From Candidatus Zixiibacteriota bacterium (GTDB lineage: Bacteria > Zixibacteria > MSB-5A5 > GN15 > PGXB01), in assembly GCA_030591405.1 (NCBI GenBank), contig JAUVBC010000002.1, positions 1 through 22,436 of the forward strand: DNA of 22,436 nt, written 5' to 3'. The notes beneath the pieces were generated by a model. That model saw only the letters and a list, made by a program, of their open reading frames with translations, did not search any database and was not told the DNA's origin. Of this stretch, positions 8,392-18,400 are shown piece after piece (position 1 is the first letter of the stretch; every line of letters begins with the position of its first letter). Position numbers and translations under genes: made by a program.

Positions 8392-9609
8392 TCATTTTCT
8401 TTTTAGTTTTAGAAATCTTCGTTTCCCGACTTTCAACAACATGCCATCTTTTATATTCAACTCCAGATTTTCATCGCTTATTTTTTCTCCATCTATCGAA
8501 ACACCACCGCCCTTAATTAAACGGCGTGCCTCACCATTCGATTTGGAAAGTTTACTATCAGTCATAATCGTCACAATCCAAACCGATTCCTTATAAGAAG
8601 AACAATCAAATTCCGGGACCTCATCGGGTAATTCGTGATTGGAAAATATCCGCTCGAATTCTTCTCTTGCGCCCTTCCCCGCTTCGGCGGAGTGATACAT
8701 CGCAACCAATGTTTCACCAAGTTCTTTCTTTATGTTCATCGGGTTGGAGTTTTTATCTCCAAGTATCTCTTTTATCTCGGCCAGACGATCGATCGACACG
8801 TCTGTGACAAGCTCAAAGTAGGAATAAATCATATTATCAGAAATTGACATCACTTTGCCAAAAATATCTTTGGGCGATTCATCTATACCGATATAATTAC
8901 CAATTGACTTTGACATCCGCTGGTGTCCGTCAAGACCGACCAGAACCGGCGTCGTTAGAACGAGCTGCGGTTTAATACCATAATCCTGCTGAATATCACG
9001 ACCGGTAAGAAGATTAAATTTCTGTTCGGTCGCTCCAATTTCGACATCAGCCCTTATTGCAACAGAATCATAAGCTTGCATCAATGGATAAAATAGTTCA
9101 TGGATTGAAATCGGACTGCCGGCTTTATATCTTTTTTCAAAATCATCCCGTTCCATAATCCGTGCTACGGTAAATTTAGAGGCCAAATTCATAATTTCCT
9201 GAAAATTCATTTTTGAGAACCATTCACCATTAAAATGAACTTCAGTTTTGGATTTATCAAGGATCTTGAAAAACTGGTTTTGATATGTTTCGGCATTGGC
9301 CATAACCTGATCATAGGTCAATTGCGGACGCGTTACCGAACGACCAGATGGATCACCGATCAACCCTGTATAATCACCGATAATCAAGACAATCTGATGC
9401 CCCAAATCCTGAAACTGTTTCAACTTTCTGATACCAACGGTGTGTCCCAGATGTATATCCGGTGCCGTTGGATCGAATCCCTGTTTGACTCTTAGCGGCT
9501 TATTCTCAGTTATTGATTTTTTAAGGCGATTTTCTTATTCCCCTTCAGGCAGAATTTCAACAGCGCCACGTGAAATCAATTCATATTGTTCTTTAAATTC
9601 TGTTTTCAT
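8392..9609 (-). CDS. tyrS: Tyrosyl-tRNA synthetase, interrupted by an in-frame TAA
   Basis: Reading from ATG 9609, 406 codons including the final TGA encode a full-length class I TyrRS (charges tRNA-Tyr in the cytoplasm), except that codon 25 is TAA (9537..9535). Residues 1-24 (ending AVEILPEGE) and 26 onward (ENRLKKSITENKPLRVKQ) both look like the normal TyrRS N-terminus in one frame. The HIGH motif is HLGH at residues 53-56, after GFDPTAPDI. KMSKS is RMSKS at 231-235, and an S4 RNA-binding domain ends the protein (RRLIKGGGVSIDGEKI). The first ordinary start after the stop is TTG 9423, which lies beyond HIGH, so a protein from there should be inactive. The candidate cause is one base change from TTA or GAA, a read error, or real decay. 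It heads an operon with the TPR lipoprotein. Confidence 0.9.
9535..9537 (-). other. In-frame TAA stop at codon 25 of tyrS
   Basis: The codons around it read GAA TAA GAA on the minus strand. TyrRS relatives as I remember them have a residue such as Leu or Phe here (pattern PEEEFEKKL). No ATG, GTG or TTG lies between this stop and the HIGH motif. The only near-cognate candidate is ATA at codon 33. Confidence 0.85.
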
Positions 9610-9693
9610 AGCACTTTCTATTTTTTAACGACTATTAACTTATTATCGGCTTAAATCGTTGTCTATTGAGACATTTCGGCCGTCAAACAATCC

Positions 9694-9722
9694 AGAATAA
9701 ACAATCAAAACCGATATTGCAA
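9694..9722 (-). promoter_or_regulatory. Candidate tyrS operon promoter, TTGCAA-17-TATTCT
   Basis: TTGCAA (9722..9717), 17 bases, TATTCT (9699..9694), each matching 4 of 6 consensus bases. The leader to ATG 9609 would be about 80 bases and contains a small hairpin, TGTCT/AGACA (9660-9673). No T-box features are seen. The rest of 9610-9845 shows nothing else I can name. Confidence 0.35.
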
Positions 9723-9845
9723 GGGCTAATTATTTAATCAACTGGTCGATGATTAGATGTGTATAACAAATATATTTAATATTATGGCTGTTCATGATTC
9801 TTTTGGACTTGACTTGAATTATAAAAAGGATGTTTCTTAGTCCCT

Positions 9846-12020
9846 ATGAATGTTGTGCTCAAAAGTAAACGATTCCAAAATTTTGGATTAAAAAAATCAC
9901 TGGTGATTTTAATTATCCTGACCTGTATATTTTTTATTGTTGTTGGATATCGAACTTATATAGTCTATCAAAAAGATTTACCATCTTTTACAAAACTTCA
10001 TAACATTGAACCATCCCTGAAAACAAAGATTTATTCCTCTGACGGAACTTTGCTACAGGAATATTTTAATGAAAACCGCGTTCTCACGCCCTATAGTAGA
10101 ATCCCCAAACAAATGACAGATATGGTTATGGCGGTTGAGGACAGGGAATTTATGAATCATTGGGGAGTTAATGTAAAACGAATTGTTGCCGCCATGCTGA
10201 TTAATATAACCAATTGGCGAATTACTCAGGGAGCATCGACAGTCACCCAGCAATTGGCGCGGATGCTATTCCTTAATAGAAAGCAGACACTCGAGAGGAA
10301 AATTAAGGAGGCGATGACAGCCGTTAAACTTGAGCGCGCCTATTCCAAAGAAGAAATCCTTCAGATGTATCTCAATGAGTACTATTTTGGTTGGGGTACA
10401 TATGGAATAGCGGCGGCGGCAAGAAGATATTTTAATAAATCGGTCGAAGAACTGAGTGTCGGTGATTGTGCCTTTTTGGTTGGGCTGTTTAAGGGGCCCA
10501 GTCGTTATTCCGCCAAAGTTTTCGAAGACCCGGAAGCGGCTGTTAGAATCCGCAATCGTTCTTTGTATTCATTTTTTGATTGGGGAAAAATAACCAGGTC
10601 CGAATATGATTCCCTTATTCTTCTCCCCTCTGGGCTAAATCCACCTGTCGAGGAACCTGGTCGCGCTCCATATTTTACGGAAGTAATAAGAAAATATCTT
10701 CTTGAAACATATGGCGAGAAAGCGCTATATTCTGGTGGTCTGCAAGTGATAACGACCCTAAACTGGGATTTACAACAGGTTGTCGAAACAGAAGTCAAAA
10801 AGAAGCTTGATTCTTTGCAAGCCTGGCTGGAGCGCGTTCATAAGCCAACCAATCCAACCTATACTTATGCAATCCCGGACACAACTGATTCTCTTGCCGA
10901 TCCGTTGACCGATTCAATTAGAGTTTATGAGCAGATTCAAGGCGCTTCCGTTTCAATCGATAATGCAACCGGAGATGTACTGGCCTTGATCGGCGGTAGA
11001 TCATTCGAAAAAACAAAATGGAACCGCGCCGTTCAATCGCTTCTTACTCCCGGATCAGCATTTAAGCCATTTATTTACACAGCTGCAATTGATAATGGTT
11101 ATAATCCGGCCGATCTGTTTTATGATAACTCTATCAAACTAAAAATACCGGGGGCACCCGACTGGCGGCCGCATAATTATGATTCCAAATTCAAGGGCGA
11201 GATGACTCTTCGTGAAGCGCTTCGTAAATCACGAAATCTGATTTCGGTAAAATTAATACTGAAAATCGGTCCAGAACAGGCCATATTCTATGCAAATAAA
11301 ATGGGAATAACCACACCGTTGCAGCCATATCCAACGCTGGCTATGGGAGCAACCGAGGTCAGACCGATCGATCTGATTTCAGCATACACCGTTTTTCCCA
11401 ATGGCGGAATAAAAATCCCTTACCGTTTTATCACCAAAATTACCGACCGGTACGGAAATATTTTGGAAGATAATACTGTTGTCCAAAAAGATGAAGTGCT
11501 TTCAGCGCAAACCGCATATATCATGGTAAGTATGATGCAATCGGTTATGCAACCGGGCGGAACCGGCCAAAGGGCCCGCTGGATGGGTTTCACTCGCCCC
11601 GCGGCTGGAAAGACCGGAACCTCCGATAATTGGTGCGATAATTGGTTTGTCGGTTATTCGCCTCAGATCACAACCGGTGTCTGGATAGGATTTGACAGCA
11701 AAATTTCAATTGGTCGCAATCAGGATGGCTCAAGAAATGCCCTTCCGGTCTGGACAGCTATTATGAAAGCGGCACATGAATCATTACCCGTGGTCGATTT
11801 TGAGATACCCGACGGAATTGTTTTTGCCGATGTTTGCCTGGAATCGGGAAAGCTGGCGACCGACCGCTGCAAAAAAGTGCGAAATGAAATCTATCGTGAA
11901 GAAAATGTGCCAATTGAGTCCTGTCCCCTGCACCCTTCGGCAGGATTGTATGACCCCAATGCCCAGAATGAGACTTTTGATAATTTGACGGAAGATTCAA
12001 CTGATGTTTATAATTTCTAA
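9846..12020 (+). CDS. Bifunctional class A penicillin-binding protein (PBP1A-like)
   Basis: A 724-residue inner-membrane enzyme that polymerises and cross-links peptidoglycan. A cytoplasmic start and one membrane helix (about residues 18-37) precede a GT51 glycosyltransferase domain (about 60-235). That domain contains catalytic Glu98 in AVEDREF, GASTVTQQLAR, the KIKEA segment and LNEYYFGWGTYGI. The transpeptidase domain (about 330-630) has all three motifs: nucleophile Ser404 in PGSAFKPF (SxxK), SRN at 462-464, and KTGTS at 589-593. The C-terminus carries Cys-containing CLESG...RC...SCPLHP, common in this family, probably a small disulphide region. A weak TTGACT at 9809 lies upstream, and no ribosome site sits at normal spacing from ATG 9846. 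It is divergent from tyrS. Confidence 0.95.
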   Translation: MNVVLKSKRFQNFGLKKSLVILIILTCIFFIVVGYRTYIVYQKDLPSFTKLHNIEPSLKTKIYSSDGTLLQEYFNENRVLTPYSRIPKQMTDMVMAVEDREFMNHWGVNVKRIVAAMLINITNWRITQGASTVTQQLARMLFLNRKQTLERKIKEAMTAVKLERAYSKEEILQMYLNEYYFGWGTYGIAAAARRYFNKSVEELSVGDCAFLVGLFKGPSRYSAKVFEDPEAAVRIRNRSLYSFFDWGKITRSEYDSLILLPSGLNPPVEEPGRAPYFTEVIRKYLLETYGEKALYSGGLQVITTLNWDLQQVVETEVKKKLDSLQAWLERVHKPTNPTYTYAIPDTTDSLADPLTDSIRVYEQIQGASVSIDNATGDVLALIGGRSFEKTKWNRAVQSLLTPGSAFKPFIYTAAIDNGYNPADLFYDNSIKLKIPGAPDWRPHNYDSKFKGEMTLREALRKSRNLISVKLILKIGPEQAIFYANKMGITTPLQPYPTLAMGATEVRPIDLISAYTVFPNGGIKIPYRFITKITDRYGNILEDNTVVQKDEVLSAQTAYIMVSMMQSVMQPGGTGQRARWMGFTRPAAGKTGTSDNWCDNWFVGYSPQITTGVWIGFDSKISIGRNQDGSRNALPVWTAIMKAAHESLPVVDFEIPDGIVFADVCLESGKLATDRCKKVRNEIYREENVPIESCPLHPSAGLYDPNAQNETFDNLTEDSTDVYNF

Positions 12021-12068
12021 ATTATTAATTTATCATTGATATTCTGATTATTTCTCCTCATAATAAAC

Positions 12069-12098
12069 TTGACAGTTGTTAATCTGTAATTGTATATT
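12069..12098 (+). promoter_or_regulatory. Promoter of tRNA-Leu, TTGACA-18-TATATT
   Basis: A perfect -35 TTGACA (12069-12074), an 18-base spacer, and TATATT (12093-12098). Predicted initiation at about 12105 is just before the tRNA 5' end at 12108, so almost no 5' leader would need to be removed. Confidence 0.75.
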
Positions 12099-12107
12099 CT
12101 ACCTCAT

Positions 12108-12191
12108 GCCGGAGTGGTGAAATTGGTAGACGCAGAGGACTCAAAATCCTCCGATGGCAACATCGTGTCGGTTCGATTCCGACCTCCGGCA
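12108..12191 (+). tRNA. tRNA-Leu (anticodon CAA)
   Basis: The acceptor arm GCCGGAG (12108-12114) pairs fully with CTCCGGC (12184-12190), with discriminator A at 12191 and no encoded CCA. The anticodon stem GAGGA/TCCTC encloses CTCAAAA, giving anticodon CAA at 12142-12144, which reads UUG. A long variable arm (GATG-GCAA-CATC) and the T-loop GTTCGATTC are present. The 84-base class II form is as expected for leucine. Confidence 0.97.
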
Positions 12192-12319
12192 TTGATATTA
12201 TTCAAAAATACACGGGATTCTATTTAAACATTAAGTTACCCCTCTATTTAAATTAATATTTTTGAAGCGCTGTGGTGCCATTGCTGATAATTCTGCAAAC
12301 TGGCAATGGAGTTAACTAT

Positions 12320-12352
12320 AATAAAAAAGGGCAACCAGATCTGTGGCTGCCC
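12320..12352 (-). terminator. Terminator hairpin for minus-strand transcripts
   Basis: The arms GGGCAACCA (12329-12337) and TGGCTGCCC (12344-12352) pair with one mismatch. On the minus strand the hairpin is followed directly by TTTTTTATTAT, the classical intrinsic-terminator shape for transcripts coming from the giant gene. On the plus strand it is followed by a looser T-rich run and may also act there. Confidence 0.7.
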
Positions 12353-12416
12353 TTGTTATATATTATTTTCCGGAAGTGAGTTCAAACTCATTCCATTTAA
12401 ATAAATATTAGTATAG

Positions 12417-12450
12417 TAATGGACCCGCGACTAAAACGGGTCCATTATTT
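12417..12450. terminator. Hairpin just after the giant gene
   Basis: AATGGACCCG (12418-12427) pairs perfectly with CGGGTCCATT (12437-12446) around a 9-base loop, starting 14 bases beyond the stop of the minus-strand giant gene. On the plus strand it is followed by ATTTTT, on the minus strand by ACTATACTAATATTT. It is probably an RNA-stabilising or bidirectional termination hairpin. Confidence 0.6.
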
Positions 12451-12460
12451 TTAAAATATT

Positions 12461-15400
12461 CTATTTGAACGCTGTAAAGGTATTTACCTTTTTCGTATCC
12501 ATTATCGGTTCATTTAACAGTAATGATTTAGCAGGAATCAAATCTTTGATCGGATCAGTTGAAATTGCCGATGTAGGTGTCTCTCCCCTAATCGGTAATT
12601 TACATGCAAACATCCAATCAGAACCACCGCAAGGATCAGGTCCTTCCTTATATTTAAAGTTAATAAGATAAACAACGTCAAGAATATTGACTACACAGTC
12701 ACAATTGGGATCACCACTGCATATTGCATACGGCTGCGGTTCGGGACCATCTTTGTATTTATAATTAATAATATAAACAATATCCAGGATGTTAATCGGT
12801 GTTTCTCCGTTAGCCTCACCGGTCTGACAATCTCCCATACCATCGCAATTGGCCCGATTCGGTTTCCTGTCACGGGCTCCAGCGTTACCGCTGACAGTAT
12901 ATTGCAGTGGATAACCAACGTTTGTTTCCCAATCGCTCCAACAGTTACCTTCATTAGTGGTCAGATCATCCCAATATCCGCCCACGACATCATCTTCGGC
13001 ATTCAGATAATTGTCAAAGAAGTTGTGATGGACGACCATATTATATGAACTTGTCGAAGTTGTGGCATAATCTTTGATACTGATACCGGTAAAGTTATCG
13101 CCCATAATATTCTCGGTCATCGTTGCCGAAATGTCACCATTGCCATCGGTATTTATTAAAATACCATAATCACCATTATTGAAGATCATATTATTATGTA
13201 CTGTCGCAATAATAGATGATCCGGCATCCTTACCTTCGTCGGATAAAATAATTCCCCCACTTGATAAAGAACCTGTGGTAGAATTATTAGAAATAGTATT
13301 ATCCTCGATAGTAATAACAATATCAACATTTCCAGCATAACCGGGAACTTCGTTTCCAACAATTATACCATACTGACAATTAGATATATCGTTTCCTTCA
13401 ATAACAACCGGTTTACTAATAGGATCGACAACTCCCATGGTGAAGGAGTTTTCCACATATATAGCGGAGACGGTTGATTGATCTGTCGCCGCCCAGGTAT
13501 CATAATTTCTAAATGTATTACCTCTGATTATGCCTGTTGACGCCGAACCTAATTCAATCGCGTAACCAAAATCATCATCCACTTTGTCAAATTGATTACC
13601 CTCAATGAGAGTATTGACATAGTCATGAACAACGATTCCGACACGACCGGTTTTCAGGAAGGTATTATTCAATATATCTATCTGTGCCCTGGCACCATCG
13701 GTATAGTCAGGAGCCCGGAGATAAGATATAAATTCATAATATCCAGCTGTATTCATATTTTGCAGAGTATTATTGGAAATCTCGCCAGTCGAATTCCAGA
13801 AGAGCAATCCAAACGTATTATCTGCTTTAATCAGATCAAAGTCCATAGTCATATTGCTGAGTGTAATACCTGTTGAACCGACAACACGAACAGCGACCTG
13901 TCGTCCGCTTCCATAAGGAGCAAATCCCCAGTCAAGCGTTGTGGCCGGTTTAAATATTGTTCCTACTTCTGATTCGCCAAGGATGCTTATACCAGTGCGG
14001 CCATCGATATTTATCGGATTGCCATAGTTGCCGTCAAAAACATGTACTATGCCTGCGTCAGATACGGCATTAACGCCATCGGCAATAATATCAAAGGCGT
14101 CATATCCAAAAATATGGCCACCGATATCGGTTCCTTCCACGGTTCCAACCCAATCATCATCGACCCAGATCTCGGCCAAAGAACAGGAAAATCCACAAAA
14201 TGTAAAGCCTGAATTGCACCATGGTTCATAATCAACAGGACCACTAACAATTGTTGCTATGGCTGGACAGCTGATCGTGCCCCAATAGTTACTTTCGGCA
14301 TCCAATGTAGAAGCGAAAGCACCATCAACAATAACAGCCATGCCATTATTGATAAAGCTATTGCCGGAGATTTCATGGGCAGGATATATCATATCGGTAT
14401 CAAAAACAAACCTTACTGCGGCATCATTATCTTCGAAAGTATTATCCTCAATAATGCTTGGTAGATGCGTTCCCACACCAGCACCATAGTACTGCCAGTC
14501 AAGAGCTGGAGTTGTGCTTGAATGCAGATCATCAGTAGCATTCATAAAGATATTTTCATAAATATGATGATCTCCAAAGAACAATGTCGGATCGCTGTCA
14601 GGGCATCCATGGCCGTTATAAATGGCATCACTGCAGCCATCAAAGGTGTTGCCATAAATATCAAATGCCCGCGTGTTGGACATGGTCATACCACCCCAGG
14701 TCTCATCAATATTATTATATATCAAAACCGGAGCATCACCAAAGCCATCGCGCTCGGCATACCGATTATGACAAGCAAAGATAGACGTCGCCCAGTGAGA
14801 ATTATCACCTGAGGCACGATCCTCGATAAACTTGTTATCGTGAATACTGAGCATCAACGGACCATTAGTAGCACTGTAGATTGAAACACCGACACCATAA
14901 GTCGTAGCAGCATCGGTACGGCAGTTAAAGGTGAATCCGGAGACTTCATAGTTCATATCACCTGTATATCCGGTCATATCACCAACAAGACATTTATTTC
15001 CTGCAGGTGCAACCCAAGTTACAACATCGCGACTTTCACCGGCAAGAGTTATATCTTTACCCTGAGCAAGCGTTACCTGCTCGGTATAAGTTCCGGCATA
15101 AACTGTGACAATATCACCGGAAGATGCGGCAGCATAGCCATCGCCAATAGTTCCGGTATTATCAACACCCCATGACCATGGGCTGGTATGAGCATCGCCA
15201 ATATAATTGGCCATCCAGAATGGTGAATAGGATACAGAGCCCAAAACTGTTTCACCACTGCCACGGGTATCATTAACAGAGGTAGTAAAAGAGACCGCCG
15301 TTTTAGGTAGGTCTTCGCCATAAGGACTGACAAAGCTACCTGCCTGACGAGTGGCACGTGAACGGGAACCAACTATCGGGCCGGTCGGATCATCCCAATA

Positions 15401-18400
15401 ACAACCGCTAGCATCAACGGTTTGAGTCATTATGTTATTGACAGCAGAACTGGTATTGCCTGTAAAATAACAGCCATGAATATCGATATCTGCAGCATTA
15501 TTAACATTGCCGGAAAGATCGGCAGTCCAGATACCATCGTATAGAGAATTGGTAATCGTACAACCGGTTATAACGGCTGTTAAATCACCATTATCCCAAC
15601 CGGTATAATAAGAACCACCCCAGGGATCAAGATCGGTCCCAAAAAGTTCAAGACCATCGCCACCATTATTAAGAAGACTACTATTGCTCAGGGTCAAATT
15701 AACATCAGAATTATCTCGACTCAACTGAACACCAAAAGTCCAGACATTGTTGTGAAGATTCAGATTGGTAAAATCAAGATTTACAGGAGTCGGACTAATA
15801 TAGACCCAGCCCCAGTCACTAAAATTAACACCGGATTCACAGTTATAAACCTCATCGCCGTCCATTGTTACATCGCCGCTCTCAAAGAGCAGGATACCGG
15901 TCGAAGCCCAATCGTCGCCAGTGTAACTGGTGCCTTCGACATAGTTTCCAGAAGTGGAACCATATGCACCATAACTCAACTGAATACAGTTGCCTGCAAT
16001 ACTGCTACTGGATTGACCGGTAACATTATTGTCATTGACGGAGAAATTACACCCCGGGCCCATCAGAACAATACCGCCCTTTTGGAAGGTCGGGATTGTA
16101 ATTCCGGTAATATCGATAGTAAAGGTCGCACCCAAGCTATGAGTAGCGACCAGTGAAACAACTGATTGGGTTCCGGGACTGGCCGAATAGGTGACATTGT
16201 CTATAATACAATTGGTCACCGAACCGTCGGAATCAAAGAAGTGAACCCCATAAAAATTACCCGGACCTGTATCACGGCCATCTATTTTGAAACCATCGAT
16301 ATTAACCGTTCCGGCCGTATTAACACCAATAATAGCATCAATCGATTTGACCGAACCGGTCCATTGGGTTATCGAATAGGTTGAACGAGCACCCGGATCA
16401 GGAGCTTCGACAATACAATCACCGGAACCGGAACCGAGCAAATTGATATTTTTGTCAATATATAATTGTTCGCGATAAGTACCAGCTGCCACATAGACGG
16501 TGCTGCCATTGACAGCGTCAATCGCCTCCTGAATAGTCGCAAAGGCGTCATATCCGAAGTAATGTCCGTCGATTAAATCGCCATAAGCGGAGCCGACCCA
16601 ATCATCATCAACCCAGGCATCGGTAATCAGACAGGTAAAACCGCAATATGAGAAATCTGAATTACACCATGGATCGAAATCAACTTCGCCGTAAACATCT
16701 GAAGTTATTTCCGAACAATTAAGGGTACCCCAATAATTCTGGGTTGCATCAAGAACGAAGGCGTTTGTGGGAACTCCGTTGACTTGTACACCAAAATCGG
16801 CGGCTGAATAGCTCGCGGTACCATTTCCATAGATGGTATTCTCAAATGCCGTAATATCGTTAGAGCAATCAAGACATGAGTACTGTAAAGCAGTTGGTTC
16901 CGGCTCAAATTGGGGATTCCAGTAAGTGCCGAGTAGATCAACCATCACACCATCCCAGCCATTACCATAAATAGCATTGTTGTTGATTGCTATTCCATCA
17001 TTTTTCGGCCCCATATAGATGCCATTTTTGCTATTACCGTAGATGTTATTTCCTTCAATGGTAAGATCTACAGGACCATACGCCGTCAAAGGATCCGAGA
17101 CCTTATCTGAACTTCCTCGGATCAGCAATATGCCGTGTCCGTATTTTAATTTGCCAACAACATCCCCCGGCAATTCGCTGTTACTATATATCTCATTATT
17201 GCGAATCACGAGGTCGGAGAACCCACCGGCAGTCTCAATACCGCATCGATGAGAACCATAGATCTCGTTATCCTCAATAACAGTCCCTGCCATTGAGGCC
17301 GGTCCGGGGGCACCATAAGCAAAGTATGATGACCAGAGAAATATATTATCGCCGTTGCCTTTACAATCGAAAATCTTGTTACCTGCGAAAGTACTGTTGG
17401 TAACACCATTATCATTGTAGGGGTGGTTGACAATATAGAGTCCCATACGCCCGTGAGTGCCATCCTGAGAAACCGTATTGGTATTTGGGCCAATAATACT
17501 GTTTATGACATTGATATTACTTATCACTTTTGAGTAAGCGTAGACACGAAGCAGCGATGAGTTGAGGTTACCCACAGCGCTTAGTTCCTGAACGATAAAT
17601 CCGTCAAAAGTAACATCATCGGTATCATAGATATCGACAATGGTGGTGTATCCACCCGCTGGGTTGGGATGCATGATTATTGTCTCAACGGCGTCATCCC
17701 AAGCATAACCGGTCGGTACCGTATAACCGTTTTTGTTTACTCCGGCAGTTGCGCCAAGCAAGGTGATTGGCTTATCGATAAGCAGGGCTTCAACATACGT
17801 CCCCGCCGCAACATTGACGATGTCGCTTACAGAAACAGCATCAATTCCCTCCTGAATGGTAGAATTGTTGGAGGTGTTGACATACCAGGTCCAGGGGCTG
17901 GTGTGCGGATCGTCCACGTAATCTGCACCCCACCAAGGGGAGAAATCCACATCATCACTTATCGCATCTCCCGTGGCGCTGGGATTGGTAGTGGCGTTAA
18001 ATGGGCCGGCGGCGTCACCCCACCAGTTATCTTCGGCCAGAACCAATCCGCGAGTGCTCTTATCGGAAATTCCGGAAGTCATGTGTTCAGAGGTAAATGG
18101 CAGTTCGTCCTCAATCAAGCGCATTTCCCATGTGCCAGAGAAGGCCCTTGTTGAAACGTTATAGACACCCAGTCCGGTATTTCCGTAGATAGCGTTGTCG
18201 TGCAGATTTATGTTTCCAGCACCTCCATCAATTCCAACGCCATGTCCGAGGCCACTGTAACCGTTCCAAACGCCGTCGTTATCGAATATCCTGTTGCCGT
18301 AAGCGTTTACGTTGGTAGGTCCATCTTTAAGGTTGAGCGCGCCAACTGACCAACCTTCAGAGGCAGCATTGGTAATGGAGTTGTTATATATCTCAGCCAC

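Larger units (their letters stand above)
12192..12460. other. Intergenic stretch between tRNA-Leu and the giant gene
   Basis: No coding frame is seen. It holds three inverted repeats: CCATTGC/GCAATGG (12278-12309), and two stronger hairpins listed separately as terminators. The tRNA gene and the giant gene converge here. Confidence 0.6.

Noticed and set aside
9535..9537. Reassignment of UAA to an amino acid in this organism
   Set aside because: TAA ends other genes normally here (at 528-530, 3479-3481, 12018-12020), so a global recoding is not supported.
9610..9845. T-box or other tRNA-sensing leader upstream of tyrS
   Set aside because: No T-box core sequence or terminator/antiterminator pair is visible, only a 5-bp hairpin.
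12108..12191. tRNA-Leu as an integration site of a mobile element
   Set aside because: No integrase, no partial tRNA copy and no flanking repeat is seen. The converging gene is a normal large secreted protein.
15752..16156. 134-residue and other plus-strand frames opposite the giant gene (also 17669-18154, 18545-18859)
   Set aside because: They are antisense to strongly patterned beta-helix coding sequence, show no signal or family features, and arise from its repetitive codon use.
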